From JAFGDH01 sp964441265 (lineage in GTDB: Archaea; Aenigmatarchaeota; Aenigmatarchaeia; QMZP01; QMZT01): 64,000 nt of DNA. The position numbers and the translations under genes were made by a program. Shown in pieces: positions 60,088-64,000 of the stretch. The stretch is from contig CAYYKJ010000003.1 of NCBI GenBank assembly GCA_964441265.1, forward strand, positions 1 through 64,000, read 5' to 3'. Position 1 is the stretch's first letter. Each line of letters opens with the position of its first letter. Below the pieces are notes generated by a model. The model did no database searches. It worked only from the letters and a program-made list of their open reading frames with translations, and had not been told where the DNA came from.

Positions 60088-60492
60088 TCATTTCTTTTTA
60101 CTGAGAATTTTGCTCACCGAATAGCCCTTCTTCCTTCTTCTGAGCCTGACCACCCTGCAGATCAGTCTCCTTTTCCTGAGCTCTTCCTCAAGCCTCTTCT
60201 TGCTCATCTTCTGGTCCTTGCCGAGAACGATCACATCGGGGTCCTCCCTCTCCACCACTTTCATGAAGTCAGTGTCGTCCCCCATCACCACCTTGTCGGC
60301 GATTCCGGTCTTCTCCAGGGCCTTCTTCCTCTTCTCCGCGGAGAACAGGGGATAGGTCTTGGTCAGCACCGCGGTCCTGTCGCTGGCCACAACCACCACC
60401 AGCTTGTCCCCGCGCTTCCTGGCCTCCTTCAGGAAGAAAAGGTGGCCCGCATGGACTATGTTGAACACACCTCCGACAAGTACCTTGGTCAT
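60088..60492 (-). CDS. Cytidylyltransferase-like protein (RibL/FAD synthase or similar)
   Basis: 134 residues with the HxGH nucleotidyltransferase motif in GGVFNIVHAGHLFFLKEA near residues 7-24 and the second substrate block VIVLGKDQKM near 88-97. The C-terminus is very basic. Archaeal RibL makes FAD from FMN, while related enzymes couple CTP to glycerol phosphate or other alcohol phosphates. Substrate assignment needs more than sequence. It converges with the zinc-ribbon gene and is divergent from mevalonate kinase. Confidence 0.85.
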   Translation of the reverse strand: MTKVLVGGVFNIVHAGHLFFLKEARKRGDKLVVVVASDRTAVLTKTYPLFSAEKRKKALEKTGIADKVVMGDDTDFMKVVEREDPDVIVLGKDQKMSKKRLEEELRKRRLICRVVRLRRRKKGYSVSKILSKKK

Positions 60493-60569
60493 GAATAGAT
60501 TTGGGAACGAATGAATATATTTTTAAGACAAAAACATAACAATAATTATAAAAGAAAGGCGGTGATCTT

Positions 60570-61508
60570 TTGATTAAAAACATTGGATACGGAAAGACTA
60601 TACTTTTCGGTGAGCATTTCGTGGTTTACGGGCTGCCAGGTATAGCAGCCGCACTGGAAGACTACAATGTTGCTAAAATCGAGAAGGGAGAAGGAAGCGG
60701 GTTCGTCCTTGTTGACAACAGGAAGGAGACCCCGGGATACAAGGAGAAGAAGAAAGATGAAATCCATAAAGCGATTGATCTCATGATAAAATTTCTGAAA
60801 ATCGACACTGAAAAGAATCCGATAAAGATCACTCTTGAGGGCACGCTCCTCTGCACGAGCGGGAACGGCTCCTCCTCTGCGATGTCGACTGCCATTGCCC
60901 GTGCCCTCTCGGAATATTTCGGCCTCGGGCTGGACGAAGACCAGATAAACGAGGTTTCCTACGAGGGAGAGAAGGCGTCCGCGGGAACGCCCTCCGGGAT
61001 CGACAACTCCTGCGCCACATACGGGGGAATCATCATCTTCAAAAAGAACCTAAAAGTCGGCCCCAATTTCATCGACCAGTTCAAGATAAAGGAGCCGTTA
61101 AGTATCGTGCTCGCAAATACGGGAATAACACAGAGCACCGCGGAGGTCGTGGGGGACGTGAGGAAGGAAAAGGAGGCGAATCCGGAGAAATACGAAAGGA
61201 TATTCAGGGAATACAATGAGATGTTCGAGAGAGGAAAGAAGGCACTTGAGGATTACGACCTGGAAGAAATCGGAAAACAGATGGAAAAGAACCAGGATCT
61301 CCTCAGGGAAATCACGGTGTCCTGCCCTGAAATCGAGAAAGTGATCAAGGTTGCCAAGGCCAATGGCGCGATAGCAGCAAAACTGACCGGTACAGGAAGG
61401 GGCGGCAACGTCCTGATTCTTGTCAGGGACGGCGAAACCCAGGACAGGGTGGCGGAATCGATTGAAGGGGAAGGGTTCAAGACGGTTAAGACAAGGATAG
61501 GGGTTTAA
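60570..61508 (+). CDS. mvk: Mevalonate kinase
   Basis: 312 residues. GHMP kinase motifs are in order: GKTILFGEHFVVYGLPGIAAAL, CTSGNGSSSAMSTAIARAL (ATP loop), GTPSGIDNSCATYGG and KLTGTGRGGNVLIL. The start is a TTG at 60570 with a GGCGGTGAT Shine-Dalgarno-like site about 8 bases upstream. It phosphorylates mevalonate for isoprenoid (lipid) synthesis. Its stop overlaps that of the convergent phosphomevalonate kinase gene by 4 bases. Confidence 0.94.
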   Translation: MIKNIGYGKTILFGEHFVVYGLPGIAAALEDYNVAKIEKGEGSGFVLVDNRKETPGYKEKKKDEIHKAIDLMIKFLKIDTEKNPIKITLEGTLLCTSGNGSSSAMSTAIARALSEYFGLGLDEDQINEVSYEGEKASAGTPSGIDNSCATYGGIIIFKKNLKVGPNFIDQFKIKEPLSIVLANTGITQSTAEVVGDVRKEKEANPEKYERIFREYNEMFERGKKALEDYDLEEIGKQMEKNQDLLREITVSCPEIEKVIKVAKANGAIAAKLTGTGRGGNVLILVRDGETQDRVAESIEGEGFKTVKTRIGV

Positions 61509-62611
61509 ACGACCCCTTTCTTCGCCATTTTGACGTCCAGCAGGTGTATTCCCTGCTCTTCCCAGGAATTCCTGATTTTTCCGGCGGTTTCCTCGTCAAA
61601 GCATATCGCTATTCCGCAATCCCCTCCGCCGGCTCCGGAGAGCTTTCCTGCACCGCCGTTGTCCTTTGCGAGTTCGCTGAGTTTTCTGAGGTCATCGGTT
61701 TCGATATTGACTCCTGTTTTTTCACCCAATTCCCTCAGGTAATCCTCGTTCCTGCTCAGTAGTTCGAGTATTTTTTCCTTATTCCTCTTCTTCCAATCAG
61801 TAATCAAGTCTCTGACAAGGTTAGCGATCTGTTCGAAGAGGCGATTGTATTCCTCCCGGTTGTCCTCTGCCCATGCATTGAGCTGCTTGACCATGGCAGA
61901 GGTGGACGCGGATTTCTTTGTCCATCCGACGAGCATTATCAGGTCGTCAGAAACTTCAAGCTCCTCGACCATGTAACTCGGCCATTCCTGTTCAGCGACC
62001 TCTTTCACCGATGCTCCGCTTTCCAGCCTCTCCATTAGCCACTTCGGATCGAAACGCTGGTAGACGAATACCCCTCCGAACGTGGAAGCGGCTACGTCGA
62101 AGGCCGAGCCGACCTTTCCCTGCGCGAAATAATGGGTCATTGCGGAGAGCTTGTATATCAGGTCCTTGGTCTCCCTCTTGGAAATGTCCCTTCCTTGGAA
62201 TGCAAGGATCCCGGAAACTGCAGCCACGACCGCCGCAGCAGAGCTCCCGAAACCGATCTTCCTCATTTCCCCGTCAACCTCTATCTGGGACATCTCGCCC
62301 CAGGAACGGATCGAAAATGGCATGAAATCCCCCAGATATCGAAGGGTGGTCTCGATGGAACCCTTGACGAATTTCAGGTATTCCTTTTCCTCTTCGGATA
62401 TATCTCTTGACCATTTGAGCTCCGATCCGTCGAACTCACCCTCCAGATTCTCGATCTTGAAATCATCCAGAGTTATCCGTATCTTATCGCTTTCCTCGAC
62501 CTTTGCGTGGACCCTCTTGTCCACCGCAGTAACTATTCCGGGGTTCCCTACCTCCAGAACGCTCCATTCCCCAGAAAGGAACAGCTTCCCCGGGGCGCTT
62601 ACCTCAACCAT
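61505..62611 (-). CDS. Phosphomevalonate kinase (GHMP type)
   Basis: 368 residues from ATG 62611, with GGAGGTG about 6 bases before it; that sequence overlaps the stop of the Nudix gene. It has SAPGKLFLSGEWSVLEVGNPG at the start, IGFGSSAAAVVAAVSG (ATP loop), GSAFDVAASTFGG and GKLSGAGGGDCG near the end. The layout matches the phosphomevalonate kinases of eukaryotes, bacteria and Sulfolobales. Most archaea instead decarboxylate phosphomevalonate or dehydrate it, so this classical enzyme is informative. It is third in an operon after the HAD and Nudix genes. Confidence 0.88.
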   Translation of the reverse strand: MVEVSAPGKLFLSGEWSVLEVGNPGIVTAVDKRVHAKVEESDKIRITLDDFKIENLEGEFDGSELKWSRDISEEEKEYLKFVKGSIETTLRYLGDFMPFSIRSWGEMSQIEVDGEMRKIGFGSSAAAVVAAVSGILAFQGRDISKRETKDLIYKLSAMTHYFAQGKVGSAFDVAASTFGGVFVYQRFDPKWLMERLESGASVKEVAEQEWPSYMVEELEVSDDLIMLVGWTKKSASTSAMVKQLNAWAEDNREEYNRLFEQIANLVRDLITDWKKRNKEKILELLSRNEDYLRELGEKTGVNIETDDLRKLSELAKDNGGAGKLSGAGGGDCGIAICFDEETAGKIRNSWEEQGIHLLDVKMAKKGVV

Positions 62612-62623
62612 CCATAACACCTC

Positions 62624-63151
62624 CTATTTACGGCCCTTTGCTTTCAAGTATTCATTCAATGATCTCTCGAAATGCTCTGTCAGCTTCATCTCACCGGATT
62701 TCTCCTTTTCGAGCAGTTCTTCCATGGGGATGAATTTCGCCTCGTCCGCCTCCTTCCTGTCAACCCTGAAAGGTCCCTCTTGCCTCGCTTCCATCACAGC
62801 GACGAATTCCCTCTCGTCGAACGTCTCTAACATGTATTTGGTCACGAAAATCGGATTGATCTCGACTCCCAGTTCCTCCCTGCACTCCTTTTCCGTCGCC
62901 TGTTCATAAGTATCCCCGGACTTGACGTGGCCTGCGGCAGAGGACTGCCAGTAACCGGGCCGCTGCTTTCTCTTCATGGACCTCCTCTGCACGAATATCT
63001 CACCCTTTGAATTGAATACGAGCACATGGATCTTACGGTGGATTTTCTTTTTTCCTGTATGGGCCTCGCCCCTCCTCATTTTACCGATCACTTCATCATT
63101 CTCATCCACCACGTCGAACATCTCTTCCGGGTTGTCAACCTTCTCTTTCAT
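62624..63151 (-). CDS. Nudix hydrolase, isopentenyl-diphosphate isomerase-like
   Basis: 175 residues. It starts EMFDVVDENDEVIGKMRRGEAH, contains HRKIHVLVFNSKGEIFVQRRS, and has a Nudix-type box GHVKSGDTYEQATEKECREELGV with Asp and Lys in place of two consensus residues. The fold and flanking text resemble YfcD and type 1 IDI. The active-site Cys and Glu typical of IDI are not evident. Its place between mevalonate-pathway genes makes an isoprenoid role possible, but a general nucleotide hydrolase is not excluded. It overlaps the HAD gene by 4 bases (ATGA). Confidence 0.75.
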   Translation of the reverse strand: MKEKVDNPEEMFDVVDENDEVIGKMRRGEAHTGKKKIHRKIHVLVFNSKGEIFVQRRSMKRKQRPGYWQSSAAGHVKSGDTYEQATEKECREELGVEINPIFVTKYMLETFDEREFVAVMEARQEGPFRVDRKEADEAKFIPMEELLEKEKSGEMKLTEHFERSLNEYLKAKGRK

Positions 63152-63888
63152 ATCAATTCCATCAACTGCTGCTTTAAATTATTCAGGGAAAGCAAACGGA
63201 TTCCTATCTCCTTGGCCTTCATTCGCTGCTCTTCAGTCGAATAACCCCAGTCCGCGAACAGAATGTTGGCGCCTGAATTGAGGACGGATTCGATCTGGAA
63301 GAAAACATCATCGATGAAGTAAATGTTCTCCATTGGGACGTTGAATCTCTTTGAAAACTCACTCAGGTGTTCGTTCTTGTCGGTAGAAAAGTCCTTGTCC
63401 AGGACCCTTTCTTCGGGCATCTTCACGCCGTGCTTTTCCAAGAATAAGATTGTCGCTTCCCGGTTCTTTGCCGTGCTTATGGCGACCACACACCTTTTCT
63501 GAAGGCTCTTAATCAGATCGATCAGACAGGGATAAACCTTTATAAGACTAAATAATCTGGAATAGTTCTTTTCTGTGATCATCTTCCTCGTTTCGAAAAA
63601 TATGTCCCGGAACTCCTCTGCTTTCCCCCCTGATTCCGAAATCAAAAGATTGAGATCCTTTGCTCCCATGACCCGAAAATCTTTTCCTTCCAGTATGGTT
63701 TTAATTAAAACATAAATATCCTGGGCCATCCTCACGTAGGGTCTTGCATCAATCAATTTTTGGTAAAAATCCTTATCTACTGAAAGGTCTCTGCCCTCCA
63801 TTCTGTCGAAGGCTTCCAGTGCCACATGATATGTCTCGTGCTTGGTATCAGCTATAACACCGTCAAAATCGAAAACGAACATCTTCAT
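63148..63888 (-). CDS. HAD-family phosphatase
   Basis: 246 residues from ATG 63888. The motifs are FDFDGVIADTK (nucleophile and acid Asp), ISTAKNR (motif II Ser/Thr region), DKDFSTDK (Lys) and FIDDVFFQI (acidic pair). A C1-type cap domain lies between motifs I and II. It could dephosphorylate sugar phosphates, phosphoglycolate or an isoprenoid intermediate; the neighbours favour none strongly. It is first in a likely three-gene operon with the Nudix and phosphomevalonate kinase genes. Confidence 0.85.
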   Translation of the reverse strand: MKMFVFDFDGVIADTKHETYHVALEAFDRMEGRDLSVDKDFYQKLIDARPYVRMAQDIYVLIKTILEGKDFRVMGAKDLNLLISESGGKAEEFRDIFFETRKMITEKNYSRLFSLIKVYPCLIDLIKSLQKRCVVAISTAKNREATILFLEKHGVKMPEERVLDKDFSTDKNEHLSEFSKRFNVPMENIYFIDDVFFQIESVLNSGANILFADWGYSTEEQRMKAKEIGIRLLSLNNLKQQLMELI

Positions 63889-63897
63889 CACACCACT

Positions 63898-64000
63898 TCA
63901 GAAAAGGTGTTCATCCGTCATTTTCGCCGGCCCGCCGACCTTGCAGATGTGGGTGTCCTCCACTACCCCGAGGTCTTTCAGCCGCTTCTCGATTTCTTCC
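63898..64000 (-). CDS. C-terminal end of an unidentified protein, cut by window edge
   Basis: Thirty-three residues are visible on the minus strand before a stop at 63898, ending VVEDTHICKVGGPAKMTDEH plus Leu-Phe. The stop lies 9 bases before the start of the HAD gene, so it is probably in the same operon. Too short to identify. Confidence 0.6.
   Translation of the reverse strand, partial: EEIEKRLKDLGVVEDTHICKVGGPAKMTDEHLF

Overview
This window is archaeal. It carries TFB, aIF1A, aIF5A, a Dim2-type KH protein, pelota, MBF1, topoisomerase VI A and B, archaeal-type PEP carboxylase, mevalonate and phosphomevalonate kinases, and three tRNA genes split by bulge-helix-bulge (BHB) introns. Many genes have a TATA-like element about 23-30 bases before the start codon, which fits leaderless transcripts. 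The very large N-glycosylation-sequon-rich surface proteins and introns at non-canonical tRNA positions suggest an uncultivated lineage, possibly DPANN-like, but a window without rRNA cannot settle this.

Region 1-26300 is a cell-surface and ATPase region. It has three large secreted, membrane-anchored proteins (one cut by the window edge). It also has a 2942-residue protein that joins a roughly 2500-residue extracellular part through one membrane helix to a cytoplasmic HerA/FtsK-like ATPase, followed by a coiled-coil partner. A separate operon holds a HerA-like ATPase and two RimK-like ATP-grasp proteins. A tRNA-Arg and an MscS channel complete the region.

Region 26300-32000 is a decayed, AT-richer CRISPR-Cas locus. 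The order cas6/cas3 - cas4 - cas1 survives on the minus strand, but cas6 and cas3 are fused by an apparent in-frame deletion that removed everything between them. cas1 is cut to its N-terminal part and joined to a DNA-binding protein remnant, and a second cas4 start survives as a fragment. Two unrelated AAA ATPase genes of the DUF4143 and DUF234 types interrupt the locus, each with palindromic elements near its promoter. I saw no CRISPR array.

Region 32000-39700 mixes metabolism (hisS, amino-acid racemase, M20 peptidase, YjbQ, SGNH hydrolase) with defence or toxin-antitoxin-like fragments. These are a Doc/Fic gene with an apparent frameshift and a three-gene, ATGA-coupled module whose third member stops at its Asn-Gly-His-Gly motif, where a TrmB-type regulator begins. 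Region 39700-58700 is largely core information processing (pelota, aIF1A, KH protein, Top6B/Top6A, Trm1, TFB, aIF5A) plus TrkH, UppP, an aminotransferase and PEP carboxylase.

The most striking RNA gene is the tRNA-Asn at 49588-49821. It folds into a normal 72-nt tRNA only after removal of four introns, each with a hand-checkable BHB motif. Region 58700-64000 has an agmatinase-like gene beside aIF5A, a 360-base gap that may encode a structured RNA, and an isoprenoid cluster (mevalonate kinase, phosphomevalonate kinase, a Nudix protein and a HAD phosphatase).
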